A stretch of 64,000 bases of DNA from Megaleporinus macrocephalus (GCA_021613375.1 CM038726.1:10300253-10364252); one strand, 5' to 3'; numbered from the stretch's first letter, positions 23,804 through 36,055 are shown. Notes: generated by a model not told the origin, from the sequence alone. Translations and numbers: made by a program.

Positions 23804-24282
23804 TTAACCCTTGTGTTGTCTTGCGGGTCAAAACTGACCTGCTACCATGTTCAGCTGTAGAAAAAATACCTTAAACTATCTTTTTCCAACTTGAAATTTT
23901 ATGACTTTTCCTAAAGTGACCCCATCATTAGAAAAAGTGATACTTCATTTTTGTTTATGTTTCCATGTGGGCTGTACACCACTAGGGTACAAGGATTGTC
24001 TTATGGGTCATTTTTGACCCGTGAATTATAAAAGCATTTAAACACCAGAAAAAAGTTCAAAGGCCGCACGCAAACTCTCTAACACACACACACACACACA
24101 CACATCAAAGAAACTGGAACTTGCATTTGACCTGCACCTGCACTCTTGATCTGCAGCTTACCCAATCATACAAGCTCCCAAACAAAACAAAAAACAAAAA
24201 TCTCAGACATAAAATAAATTCAGTATAGGAGTATAAAGATACCCCGAATCAAGGTACCCCTAGTTGGTTCTTTGCTGAAGCC

Positions 24283-24588
24283 ATGAGAAGACGTTTCACT
24301 GCCAAACAGGTCCTGGATGAGATATTTTCAGGAGCTCAGGAGGAACAAGAGAATGAAGATGTATCTGAAGAGGAAGATAGGGAGGAATGCAACCCAGAGG
24401 ATGATGCATCTTCGGATGAAGAAGAGGAAATCCCTCAAGCTGACCGAGAGACATTTTTGTCAAAGAACAGCAAAATTGCATGTTCCTTATCAAATTCAGA
24501 CAGCAACCAGGGAAGAAAAGCAGCATCAAAAATCATAAGGATGACTCCAGAAAAAAACGAGAAAAAACAAGAGAAGGATGTTCCTTGA
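24283..24588 (+). pseudogene. piggyBac transposase N-terminal remnant
   Basis: The frame has 101 codons from MRRRFTAKQVLDEIF through a very acidic stretch (EDVSEEEDREE, DASSDEEEE) to EKNEKKQEKDV and a stop. An acidic N-terminus that precedes the catalytic domain is usual for PGBD-type transposases. The frame overlaps the next remnant by 11 bases in another register, which marks the deletion and frame change. Confidence 0.75.
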
Positions 24589-24853
24589 GAAGTTGGAAAA
24601 GGCTCCTGTCACCCCATGCATTGAGAGAAGGGAGCACCTGCCCCACACAGAAGCCTCTGCAGCCATTGTGGAGGCTATTCAGGGAGCTGAATCTTGTCCT
24701 GATGCTGCAGGTGGGTCACTCAAAAGAAAAAGGTGCCCGTTCTGCCCCTGGAAGAAGGACTGCAAGACAAAAACTGTGTGCTGCACATGTGGGAAACACA
24801 TCTGCAAAGTCCATTCTCACATTTGCACATACTGTTCTACATGTGCTAAATAG
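24578..24853 (+). pseudogene. piggyBac transposase C-terminal cysteine-rich remnant
   Basis: The 91-codon frame includes FLEKLEKAPVTPCIERREHL and then a Cys-rich end: CPFCPWKKDC, CCTCGKHICKVHSHIC, CSTC. This C-x2-C pattern is the zinc-binding end of many piggyBac transposases. The frame keeps all its cysteines. The ATG used here is internal to the original protein. Confidence 0.8.
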
Positions 24854-25649
24854 AGTTAATGTTGAAAACTGTTCACAAAATCAAGCAGCATTTTGTTTTA
24901 TTGTGTTATGAGAGAATTATTTCACTATTTTCCCTTTCAATATAATTAGTTCAGAAGTAGTTACTTCACATTTATAAGAGCATAATAAACCTTTACTGAA
25001 TAAATGAAAACTGTTGGTTTGTGGTAAAAAAAAGTGTAATGCTGTTCATTGCTGATTGTCTTTTTGTATTGTGTAACAAAAAGTACATGATAATAAATCA
25101 ATTCAATTGAGTTGAATTGATAAATAACAGGTTGTTTCATCATGCAAAATCAATTTTGGATTCACAATTCAATTAAGCTGCTTTATTTTGGGGCTTTGGT
25201 AGGGCGGGTCATTTTTGACCCGTAGGACAAGGGGAGTAAACAGAATGTTAAGATCGCACAAGGGTTAAAAAAGGCTTCTTTTTTTCAGGTCAGTGCAGTG
25301 ACGCACATCCACGTTCATTTTAGCCGTCGACTCCAATTCAAACATAGTCATCATATCACATACATTCCATAGAATTCCCTGCAGATACAACAGAGCATAT
25401 GAATGATTCCAGGATGTTGTGACATTGTACTGACAATTCTGCCACTGTGTTGTCACAACATTGTTATATATCTTCATCAGTATTTTAGAGGAATTACATT
25501 TCAGTGTTGTGACAACATAACCGTGTTTGCAGGGTATTGGGTTCTGTGGTCTCGCTGTCCCACTTCGTCAGCAGCAGCAACGACAAAGTAAAACATAATC
25601 AAACTTTGTTTAATCCAGATTCCAGAGTTAATAATGGCAAAAAGAAAAC

Positions 25650-26707
25650 GTGGGCTATGATATTTGGGCAGTGGGCTATAACATCAGGGGCGAAAGGTTC
25701 CAATATCGGTGGGCTGTGATATCGGGGCGAAAGGTTATGATGTCGGGAGTGGTGGGCTATAACATCGGGGGGCAGTGGACAATGATGTCTGAGGCGGTGG
25801 GCTATGATATCGGGGCGGAAGGTTATGATGTCAGGGACAGTGGGCTATGATATTTGAGCAGTGGGCTATAATATTGGGGCGTAAGGTTATTGATATTAGG
25901 GGCGGTGGGCTATGATATCGGGGCGGAAGGTTATTATGTCAGGGGCAGTGGGCTATCATATTGGAGCAGTGGGCTATGATATTGGGGAGGAAGATTATGA
26001 AGTCAGGGGCGGTGGGCTATGATATTGGGGAGGAAGATTATGATGTCAGGCGGTGGGCTATGATATTGGGGAGGAAGGTTATAAGGTCTGGGGCGATGGG
26101 CTATGATATTTGAGCAGTGGGATATGATATTGGGGAGGAAGATTATGAAGTCAGGGGCGGTGGGCTATGATATTGGGGAGGAAGATTATGAAGTCAGGGG
26201 CGGTGGGCTATGATATTGGGGAGGAAGATTATGATGTCAGGCGGTGGGCTATGATATTGGGAAGGAAGGTTATAAGGTCTGGGGCGATGGGCTATGATAT
26301 TTGAGCAGTGGGATATGATATTGGGGAGGAAGATTATGATGTCGGGGCAGTGGGCTATGATATTTGAGCAGTGGGATATGATATTGGGGAGGAAGATTAA
26401 GATGTCGGTGCGGTGGGCTATGATATTTGAGCAGTGGGCTATGATATTGGGGAGGAAGGTTATGATGTCAGAGGCGGTGAGCTATGATATCGGGGCGGAA
26501 GGTTATGATGTCAGGGACAGTGGGCTATGATATCGGGGCGGAAGGTTATGATGTCGGGTGGTGGGCTATGATATTTGAGCAGTGGGCTAAGATATTGGGG
26601 CATAAGGTTATGATGTCAGGGGTGTTAGGCTATGATATTTAAGCAGTGGGCTATGATATCGGGCGGAAGGTTATGATGTCAGGGGCAGTGGACTATGATA
26701 TCGGGGG
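25650..26707. repeat. Dimeric minisatellite, block 1
   Basis: About 1.06 kb of 21-22 base units. Type A is GTGGGCTATGATATYGGGGC and type B is GGAAGGTTATGATGTCAGGG. A and B mostly alternate in the middle, giving a higher-order unit of about 43 bases. By length there are about 50 units. Open frames in it are periodic artefacts. Confidence 0.95.
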
Positions 26708-26754
26708 ATATATTTGCTGCTTAAGTGCAACATATTTATATATATATATATATC

Positions 26755-27172
26755 ACAGAGCAGATGTTATTTGGGAGGAGGATCATTCTCCGCACTGCAG
26801 TGACCCTGACGGGGTGGTGGTGTGTTAGTGTGTGTTGTGCTGGTGTAAGTGGATCAGACACAGCAGTGCTACTGGAGTTTTAAACACTGTGTCCACTCAC
26901 TGTCCACTCTATTAGACTCTCCAACCTTGCTGGTCCACCGTGTAGATGTAAAGCCAGAAACAGTGGATCGTCTGCAGCAGCACAGTTTGTGTTGGTCATT
27001 TTCTAGTCCTTCATCAGTGGTCACAGGCCGACGCCCACAGGACACTATTGGCTGGTTGTTGCTGGTTGGTGGACTATTCTTAGTCCAGCAGTAACACTGA
27101 GGTGTTAAAACACTCCAGCAGCACAGATCCACTCACACCAGCGCAACACACACTAACACACCACCACACATG
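26755..27172. repeat. High-copy nonautonomous DNA repeat, copy 3
   Basis: The ends form an imperfect inverted pair: CTGGTGTAAGTGGATCAGAC near 26840 and GATCCACTCACACCAGCG near 27130. The GTGTCCACTCACTGTCCAC and TTGCTGGTTGGTG parts match copy 2. Confidence 0.8.
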
Positions 27173-27174
27173 TT

Positions 27175-29265
27175 ACCAACACATGTTTTTTAGTAACACT
27201 CAGAAAGACTAATGTAGGATTTTCATGGCTGTATTCGGGCATGACGGACCAAACGCATTTCAACGTCTATTCTTAGGCTAATTAGTGACAATGACGGCCC
27301 GAACAGATTTAGCCTAAAAACAACATCCATATGACATTTGAGGGTTAAGAGCCATGTAGTTTTCTAAATCTATGAGAGTCGCCTGTCCTCTAGATGCCTG
27401 TCTTTACACAAAAGTCTTTTGGGAAACTGACTGTCGGACACTGTGGTTTACAGTTTTTTGACAGTGGCCCAGTTTGCCACTTTACGGTTGGTACAGTTTC
27501 AGTGCCAGTTTCAGCACAGCTGTGTTCGTCTAGTACTTTGTCTGGACGGCTGATCCTTCGCTGCCCAAGTTACGTTCCAATACTCGAGAGTGCCCATAAC
27601 AAGAACAGTAAAAGTGCCCGGACGTGTCGCGAAAACCGAGGATGCATTGATTAGTGAGTCGCCAATGAAAACAACTTAAAGTCTTCATCACGCCTGATGG
27701 CTACGGGATCCTGATAGAAGGACCTTTAACATGCTTTACAAAGGTGACAATACACCGCCAGGGCATAGCTATATTTTCATCCTCTCATGTTGTATTGACA
27801 GCAGACTCGAGATCACCTCTCAAAGTACCAAGTGGTATTACAAGACTAGCTGGTTAGCATGCCAACTTCAGTAGATATACCCACAGCTAGATACAGAGAC
27901 GTCTTTGACCTACTATCAAAATGTATTCCCTCAGGTTTTGACTTATGACCATTGCTTGTGAACATCATCACTGGTGCGGTGGTTGCTGGCAAACGGTCAC
28001 ATCAGATCTATGTCCTTGTAGTCTACGTGCAATATTCCAGAATAATCTAGCTACTAAATGGACTGGAATGGAATGGGCTGCCACGTAATAACATATGGCA
28101 TCTGAAACTCCTGAGCTCTTGGAAATTGTTTGTTCCCAGCTACTTTCATAAGAACTTTCTTCCTACAAACATAAGCCTGGCCTTTGTGTTCTTGGTAATA
28201 AGAAACACCCTCTGTTTCAAGGTAAGTGATGCATAGCAATAATAATACCAGCATCGCTGACGTAGTTGAGCATAGAGAATGTGGGAACTCCAAAGCAAAG
28301 CATTGCATCCTCCCCAGTCCAGATTTGGTCTGAAATGTGTTCTCTGCAGGGTACTTGCTAACATAACACATAAACACCTTTTCTGTTCATGGGGGCAAGA
28401 ATAATGTTTACTAGGCACTTAGACTTGGATGCATGAAGGGTGAGAGTTTTTGAAAAAAAAAAAATCATTTATCAATAGCAAGCTTTGAACTTCACTGTGC
28501 GTACAGTTGAATGAAAAAAAGTTTCCTTTCCTCAGCTTCCTTATAGTGTTTATATCATAATAATAATAATAAAAAAAGGTACACAGTGATTTACATTGCT
28601 ACATCAAAAATGAGCATATGGTTGAAACCTTCAAGGTCACTAATGAAAATATTACCCATATACATAGATACATATATTACAAGAATTATTTCGTTCCTAA
28701 TAATCCTGAGAAAAGATGTTCATTCAGATTTTATGTGCTTAATTACCGTGTCCAATATACTGGACAGTGAAATCTACTGAAAACAAACTCATTGACTGTC
28801 TCCCTTTAACATTTTACGTCTAACAAATGAAAAATGTGTTTTGTAATGCATTTGTTGATAATACTATATACTTTCCGAACATAAGATGAAGCAATCGGAT
28901 GTATTCATACTCCATGCAGTCCTTCTTCATCCAACTTTATCCCTTTACCCACCAAGAGAGTCCCAAGCGGTAGGTAATTCTAGTTTTGATGATGCTTTTG
29001 TCTCTAACTTTCTTTGCTTTCATTGTGTTTTGTTGCTGAGACTCACCGTCACCTCCGGATGAAGTTGTTAAAATAGGTGTTAGTTTCTTCCTGTTTATAG
29101 ACCTTTTAGATGAAAACACACACAAAAAAAACATTTCTGAGATAAACACAGTTCTTATCCTTGTGTCCCAATTCCCATACTCCACCTCTCCCTCATCAAC
29201 ACCACATGCTCTCAAACCTCCAATCACATGTCTTTCTCTCATTCTCACGGTTTCATGAGCGCCAG
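27175..29265. other. Intergenic DNA, nothing assigned
   Basis: Several short open frames occur on both strands without recognisable motifs, splice context or neighbours. An A-run (28450-28465) and a TAA repeat (28559-28576) are the only simple tracts. Confidence 0.4.
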
Positions 29266-29269
29266 CTAA

Positions 29270-29560
29270 TGTCCAGAGTAACCGCCTTGTCCAGCACAGA
29301 CATCAGCTAGACGGACTGAGAGACTCAATAAGGTCTTGGTAGGTGGTCACAGGCATCTGGAGCCATGCTGACTGCAGTGCATCCCACAGCTGCTGGAGGG
29401 AGCGTGGAGGAGGATCCATAGAGCCATCACCACCATCCAGGTGGTCCCACAGATGCTCATTTGGGCTCAAGTCTGGGCAATTAGGGCTCCAGGGTAGTAT
29501 TTTGAGGTTTTGGTCAGCTACTTCCTATGAACATGGGACATTTCTAGCTGGAAGATCCCA
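29270..29560 (-). mobile_element. Tc1/mariner-type transposase C-terminal fragment
   Basis: On the minus strand one frame reads WSPNCPDLSPNEHLWDHLDG, then MDPPPRSLQQLWDALQSAWL and a stop near 29303. SPDLSPxEHLWD is the last acidic-residue motif of Tc1-type DDE transposases. Related to, but different from, the one at 56390-57195. Confidence 0.75.
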
Positions 29561-29719
29561 TCCACCCCAGAAAAGATAATCAGCACGTATGGTGTACATG
29601 ATCTGCAAGGATGGGTTCAAACCCAAATCTGTTGAGAGTGCCTTCCACATGGATGAGTGGGCCCAGAGAATGCCAGGAAAACATTCCCCAGACCATAGCG
29701 GTACCACCTCATGCTGTCG

Positions 29720-31560
29720 CTGTTGAAACTAATGCTAATCATACTGTGTATATATACTGGTTCATCCATTTTGTGAGGTATTGCCAACTCCTCCCATTGT
29801 GTACTCAATACAGATAACATGACTTACTCACTTAGTCCTTAATACCAAAACTGTTTTGCCTGTGAGATCCGAAGACATCTGATCTGGCGTTAGATCCTGA
29901 TCCAAACAGTGCTGGACTTGGTCTTGTGGAGAGCAACTATATCATTTTTTTATGACAAGATAAAACAAGAAAAGATTTTATTAAGTGATCAACCACTAAA
30001 GGGAAGAGAGTGTGATGATGTGCCTGCTTCTGTGGAGCTACAACATCTGAACAAAAAATGTACAACAAACATTTGGGCGAAGGAGAAAATGTAAAAAGCG
30101 TCTCTCAGCCTCCACAGTTACTCAGAGATGAAGTTAAACATTGAAGTAGCAACATGTAAGATTTGTAGCTCAAAACATTCTAGAGATTTCTACAACGTTA
30201 GCAAATAAACCAGCTAGTAATACCATTTTGTACCTGAAGAGGCAACAGTCATGAGAAGATGAGGATGAAGAACTGCTAAAGACAGAGGCCCACCTGGTTG
30301 TGAGTGAAGCAGCTAACTAATGACAGCATAACATTATGATAGGTTTATTTTGAGATTCCCCCCTAAGAATTTTGAGACATACAAGGGGTCCAAGAGCGTA
30401 TTTCAGAGCGGGTAGGGGGGGTTGGGTGTGCTTCTGGCCCAAGTTATGGCCAATTGGACCTGGGCCAGTGCGCTATTCCCAACTCTGGGCAGTCATTCAA
30501 AAAAGAGTCAGGGGTGACATGGGCTGCCAGCAGTTGGACACAGGCCAGCATTTTATGGCTAGTTGGGCTGCAATGCATTGAAGGAGTTGCAGAGAACAAA
30601 TGTCGCTCCCTTCTGAACCCCCTGGAGGTCGTGCAGGAGCACATCAGCAACACATGTGCTCCGTCCTACCAACGGAAACAACGGTCAGTACATGATGGTC
30701 ACTCTACGGATAAGCTTACAAAAGCAGCCCAATCATGCTAAGTCTTCCGTTTTGATGTGTGAGTAGGTCACTGCGTCCTATGGTGTTTGTCTCTTGTTAA
30801 CGTCAAAGCTTCCACCGTTCTATGCAATGCTTCCCCCCTCTTAGTTCCCTGGAAAAAGACATTCTGCAAGGTTACAGGAAGGAAGGAAAGCCAAGGACAA
30901 AACATAATTGACTACACTTCGTTTGCGTTTTGCTACCAACACTGACAATGCCTCAGAGATGTTGCTAAAATTCTCTGAAACCTTATCTCACTGCAGACGT
31001 CCCGCAGGAACCTGAGACATCTTGAACTTGCGTGCACTGAATTGGGCGACACCTTGTTTGTAACCTATAAGTTATCTATAGATGCTATGACTTTTAAAAC
31101 TATCAGCAAGTTCAACAGAGACAGAGTTGCTGACCATGTTTGAGCTTCTCAAACACAAATAATTGGACATTAAGCAATTTTATGAGGGCAGCAGTACATA
31201 TACATGTATAGTAATGTTCACCGCTGTGTTAGCAATCAAAGTTAAATAAACTTAAGAGCGGTTATTTTTCTGGCTGGGCTCCAGAATTTACGGAACGGCA
31301 TGCAGTGACGGCTACGCAAAAAATTGCAAAGTCGACAGTGAGAACCGGTCATTTTTAGATATGGACGTCAGGATATGGTTTCGTAGAGATCCACTGCAAA
31401 TGCATGTAGGATTGAAGGAGTTAAATATGAAGAGACATATGAAACAAAGCCTGGACATTATAGTAAATATTCATTAGACGAGAGGACAGAGACACCTTGT
31501 CTCACTGCAGCAGCTGTTCTTCAGCACATGTGGGGCACAGAAGAACCTGACCTGAGTCAG
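29720..31560. other. Intergenic DNA, nothing assigned
   Basis: There is an open frame at 30454-30741 of unknown origin. It lacks known motifs and I do not call it a gene. Confidence 0.35.
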
Positions 31561-31574
31561 TTATTAGGTGGCTA

Positions 31575-31695
31575 TGCTAATCACTAAGCAGTGACACTGA
31601 GGTGCTTAAATGCTCCAGCAGTCTGATCCACTCACACCAGCACAACACACACCAACACACCACCACAACATCAGTGTCGCTGCAGAGAAACTCAC
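31575..31695. repeat. High-copy nonautonomous DNA repeat, copy 4 (fragment)
   Basis: It contains GATCCACTCACACCAGCA, CAACACACCACCACA and ATCAGTGTCGCTGCAGAG, the right half of the family. Confidence 0.75.
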
Positions 31696-31734
31696 CGTCA
31701 GAGAAATGATCTCTATTACATAATAGATTATGTG

Positions 31735-32091
31735 ACTTAAGAAATATAAGACTTGCTATTATTGAGTTCCATAAGTTTGGTGATGCCGTGACCAAGTGAT
31801 ATATAGTCTACAGGAGAAAAGATACTTGATGTAGGAATGTTGTTTAGCACATGTTCAGACAAAATCTGCAGTAGGTTGTAACATTGTTTACTCTGTTGAT
31901 CTTCTGCTCCTGCAATTACGGTCAAATAAAATTAATTTGTTAAATAATTATTCATTATTTTGTACATTTGTGTGTTTCCTCATATTTTGAATACAGTGTT
32001 TTATATCATTTATAAATAATACTTTTGTAAAGAGAGACCGGCCCTAAATTGTCCAATCTGGCCCCCTTTGAAAAAAGTTTGGACACCCCTG
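31735..32091 (-). mobile_element. hAT-like element, CACCCCTG end
   Basis: The right end GTTTGGACACCCCTG and the adjoining CCAATCTGGCCCCCTTTG form a typical fish hAT terminus (inverted). The inside matches the split copy at 12588-13300. It holds a 62-codon minus-strand frame (31737-31925), unassigned. Confidence 0.6.
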
Positions 32092-32099
32092 TATTAAGG

Positions 32100-33340
32100 C
32101 TATAAATATCTTAGCAAGGTTGCATATGAAAGCGTGATGATGAAGAGTGAATTGTATAAATCATGAGGAGGAGTCAGGAAAGAAGAAAGCATTGTAGATG
32201 TGTATAAATTTAGATTACAGTATAATCAAACAATAAAATAATAAAAAGCATTAATGTTCATGTCAGTGCCTACTGGAGATACTATTGCTATATATTATTG
32301 ATGTATGTATGTAGTATTATATGCTCGCCCTACTAAAAGTAATATTGTTCACAATAAAAAATCACAAAAAATTCTGAACTTCACCTACCCTGGAGATGAT
32401 TAGGAGCAAGTTAGACATGCTGTATATATTGCTATGACAGTGTATTCAGTTAAAAGGTGTTCCACCAACATAAGAAGCTTCAGGGTTAGAGCGAAATCAT
32501 CCTTCTCCAAGTTTATTGATAAATTCTCTTCAAATACTTTCAAGATGATTGCAATCATCAGATTTATCCATTCAGGAAAAACCTTAAAACCAATCGCTGT
32601 TGCAAAATATTCTTAAACACACTGCATGCTGTTACACTTTACCACCAGAGAGGTCTCCAAATCCCCATATCTTACATAATGCAGCTCTAAAAGCCGGCCT
32701 GCTGAAGCTCAGTTGAATAACAATAGCGTGAGGGTGGGGATCAGGTTTAGTGTAAGGTTGTAAGTGAAAGGTTAGGTTAGGATTAGATTAAATGTTATTT
32801 TTAATAGAATTTTTGAATGTGGGTTAAAAACAAACTCAGCATCTACATAACAATGAACTGTTAATCAAAATAGACTTCCCTTCCTTCTTTGGAGATATCC
32901 ACAAACAAGCATCTACTTTTATCACACTGTGACACATTCTAGGTGTGTATCCAATTTCCAGTTTTTTGTGTCCTCTGTGAAAGAATCTGATTCACAACAA
33001 TTCTGACTCGGTACTGACTCTCAAATGCGTCATCGATGATGTTCCTGAGACCAAAATATTTGATAATCTTGCTCAGTGAACAAAAATGCTCTTATCAATC
33101 AGTATTAAATTACTATCAGGGAAATTTGGGCTGCTGACTCACAGCTAGTTTTTCTTTGCCACAGGTTCCTTTGATGACAGCAATATGAGGCTCGGCTCTG
33201 CATTTTCTTCAAAGCTGCTTTGTGATAACAGTGATTATCACACAGAAGTAACATGTTGAAACAGCCACTGACAGGAAATTAAATACCACTGTATCCCAGA
33301 CTTTAGTTAGCTATGCTATTCAATTGGAGCTTGCTAGTAG
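32100..33340. other. Intergenic DNA, nothing assigned
   Basis: AT-rich, with no gene or named repeat supported. Confidence 0.35.
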
Positions 33341-33342
33341 CT

Positions 33343-33712
33343 AATGATATGCTATGATAGCTATGATATTTGGGTGGTGGGCTATGATATCGAGGTGATG
33401 GGCTATGATATTGGGGGCGGTGGGCTATGATATCGGGGGTGGTGGGCTAGGGTATCGGGGGTTGGGCTATGATATCAAGGGCAGTGGGCTATGATATCAA
33501 GGGTAGTGGGCTATGATATCAAGGGCAGTGGGCTATGACATCAGGGGCAGAAGGATATATTATCGGGGTGGTGAGCTTTGAATTTGAAGATGGTGGGCTA
33601 CGATATCGGAGGCAGTTTACTATGATAATAGGGCAGTGGCCTATGATTTTGGGGCTGTAAGCTATGATATGGGGGTCGGTGGGTAATGATACTTAGGGCG
33701 GCAGGCATTTGC
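33343..33712. repeat. Minisatellite, block 2, type A units
   Basis: About 370 bases of units like GTGGGCTATGATATCGGGGG, the same as type A in block 1, which is 6.6 kb away. Type B units are almost absent here, and there is one GAAGGATATATTATC variant. Confidence 0.95.
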
Positions 33713-34314
33713 TGAAAAATAGAATACCCAGCCTTTTTTAAGATGGAACACTATTCACACTCAAATACTCTTAAAGTTAGAACTTGTTCATGTTTCGTTT
33801 AACGGATTTTTGTATTTCTCCTCATTTTCTTCTAAAGCCTCAATGTGTCTCAGCAACTTGGTCCAAAAAAGACAATCAAACATGAATATTTTTAGAAAAC
33901 TTCCTGTTCCACCTTAAAAGTGCCGCACTTCTGGCGGCTGTACAAGCTGCAGCATTTAAGTTGGAAAAACCTTTGAATAAGAAGCTGGGAAGCCGACTTC
34001 ATATAAAGATAAACATTAATCATGCCCACTGACAGTTCAGTTCCATTGAAAAACTATAAAAAAATTTAGACATCTAGTTCACAGTGGAACAGCAGATGTC
34101 TCCACATTTTGTTGCTGTTGCTCCGTTGTTGTATGTAGGAAGAACTATCAAGGACATAGAGTTGGTCTCAATATTGGTGGGGACACAGAAAAATGAAGGA
34201 TGTTTACAGCTGACATTGTTTTTCACAGTGGAAAGACAGATGATATTCGGTAGCAGGTTTTCATTTACTGGCTACTGGCTAGTTGGTTTACAAGCTATAA
34301 CTTACAGTCTTACA

Positions 34315-34368
34315 CCCTAACCCTAACCCTAAACCTAACCTAACCTAACCCTAACCCTAAACCTAACC
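34315..34368. repeat. Interstitial telomere-like repeat (CCCTAA)n
   Basis: A run of CCCTAA units mixed with CCTAA and AAACCTAA variants, the vertebrate telomere motif on its C-rich strand. Confidence 0.9.
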
Positions 34369-34884
34369 GCTAGACTTCGCAGAGCATTGTAATGCAGGCA
34401 TGATTAAACGGCGTCTAGAAGATGTCTGGTAGGCACAATCGGAATTATCGACTCCAAATATAATGCGAACAACTTCACTCAAATATTTGTAGGGACAATT
34501 CTTTAAACCCAAAATATTGACAGGGACATGTCCCTACCGTCTCTATGCTTACTGTCCAGACTATAATGTAAGAGGTTTGGAAATACGACCCTCTTCAGCA
34601 AATGCGAGATTTGTATTTGAAAGAAGAACAACATGAGGGTCAGTGTCAGTTTTATATTTTGAATTTATTCCACTATACCAACATAAACCTTTAAAACATT
34701 CGTCCTCACAATATATGTATATATTTATGATATATTCAGATTGCATGTAACTAAAGAAGAAGATTTTATATACAGATTTTAACATCAGTGTCACTGCTGT
34801 GCTGTAGTTCCTGTGTTCATTAATGGATGAGCAGTCCATTGTTCTGAGAACACCAGCAGCTCCTTTGTTTAGTGTGTCTATTTC

Positions 34885-35220
34885 CGTTGCTCAGTGAGAA
34901 GCTTCCTGAACAGCTACACATCTTGTCAGAACCATAGCGCTGGGGTGTCTTCTCACCGTGGAAGGATGGACAGAAACACCTGTAGATGTTTTCAGATCTG
35001 AAGTAAAAGTGGTGCCTCGTTGTCCTTTCTCTCCTACTGATGCTTTCAAGCTGTTCATCTGATGGGAACCGTTTTTTGTGGTCTGCCAGGCCGTGCAGGG
35101 GGTTGTTAGGAGTAATCTTGTTCCCATATCTTTAAATAATGGATCATTAAATATCTTGCACTCTGTGGTTGTTTCAGCTAGAAATTTGATATAGTCAATA
35201 TAGAGACAAGTAGAAGACAT
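34885..35220 (-). mobile_element. Tc1-type transposase N-terminal fragment
   Basis: A minus-strand frame of 109 codons holds SVGEKGQRGTTFTSDLKTST then GVSVHPSTVRRH. TSDLKTSTGVSVHPSTVRR resembles the second helix-turn-helix of Tc1 transposases. Catalytic parts are absent. The rest of the frame does not match the family. Confidence 0.5.
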
Positions 35221-35224
35221 TTGT

Positions 35225-36028
35225 AGTTACATGGAGGTAAAAAGGTCACGTCTTAGTCACTTTCAAAATAAAAAAAAAAGGGTGGGGGTGGGTGTGGGGT
35301 GGGGGGTGTGTGTGTGAGAGTAGTGCACATTAAACAAAACCCGAATGCTGGCTGGAATCCCCAGTCAGAGTGTTCCAACAGGGCGGTGTGTGTACACGCT
35401 GGCAGCATCCCTAAAGAGGAGCATTCCATTTCTCCGTTCTAGAAGACTTGAGTGAGTAGTCCTGGAAATTCTGATTCATAATATCTTACGAGTCTTTGCT
35501 CCATGTTTTCTTTCTTTCTTTTTAACTCATTTTCAGTTCTTCAATCTCAACCTCTCGTACTGTGAACTCCCTGTATATGCGTCTCAGGTGTAATCTGTTC
35601 AAACTGATTTGAGTAGAGACACTGTTCGAATAAGGACACTGAGAAAGCAGAGACTTGTTTAGTGGCTTTGAACAATGACGTCTGTGTCTCTGTTGCTTTT
35701 TTCCTTGTTCAGCGTTGTGTGGGAGAGTTCCTCACGGATTATATACACAGGCTGGGCGTTGTTAAAAGCTTTGTGGTCTGAGGTTTGGCTGTGTGTGTGA
35801 GTGTGTGTGCGTGCTAGGCGGGTGGTCAGTACACCTTCTGAGGTGGACAGAATATGGACTTCAAGCTTTACTAAATAGGATGCAATGAAAACCAGTTTTC
35901 AGCAAAGTTGAAATACTTAACTACACTGGACTCTCTGGATTATATGTTTTCTATTATTTGTCTGCGAACTCAAAAGCAGAGGTGCTGGTGCTGTCTTGGC
36001 TTGTCTTCATTGACTTTTCCCTGTTCAG
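35225..36028 (+). other. DNA upstream of il13ra2, possible promoter and 5' exon
   Basis: A G/T-rich tract lies at 35278-35320. The acceptor-like TTTTCCCTGTTCAG ending at 36028 just before the start codon suggests a separate noncoding first exon somewhere here. I could not place it or a core promoter. Confidence 0.45.
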
Positions 36029-36055
36029 GACGAACTGAACTGCAGGGAAGACAGA

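Larger units (their letters stand above)
23804..25268 (+). mobile_element. piggyBac-like element, internal deletion derivative flanked by TTAA
   Basis: The body is 23808-25264. Ends are CCCTTGTG and CACAAGGG in inverted order, with TTAA directly outside each (23804-23807 and 25265-25268), which is the diagnostic piggyBac target. Inside are two coding remnants on the + strand (see separate entries) matching the first and last parts of a piggyBac (PGBD-type) transposase. Three subterminal copies of a GGGTCA...TGACCC palindrome also occur (about 23825, 24005-24020 and 25206-25221). The catalytic domain with the Asp residues is missing, so it could only move with help from a full-length relative. 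Confidence 0.9.

Noticed and set aside
25650..26828. Open frames rich in GYDI and VMMS repeats
   Set aside because: They are periodic translations of the minisatellite and have no splice or start context.
30454..30741. 95-codon frame on the + strand
   Set aside because: No recognisable domain, no splice partner, and the surroundings look like decayed repeat DNA.
31737..31925. 62-codon minus-strand frame ending in SKSYIS
   Set aside because: It lies within a hAT-like repeat copy and the sister copy is broken, so it is not treated as a host gene.
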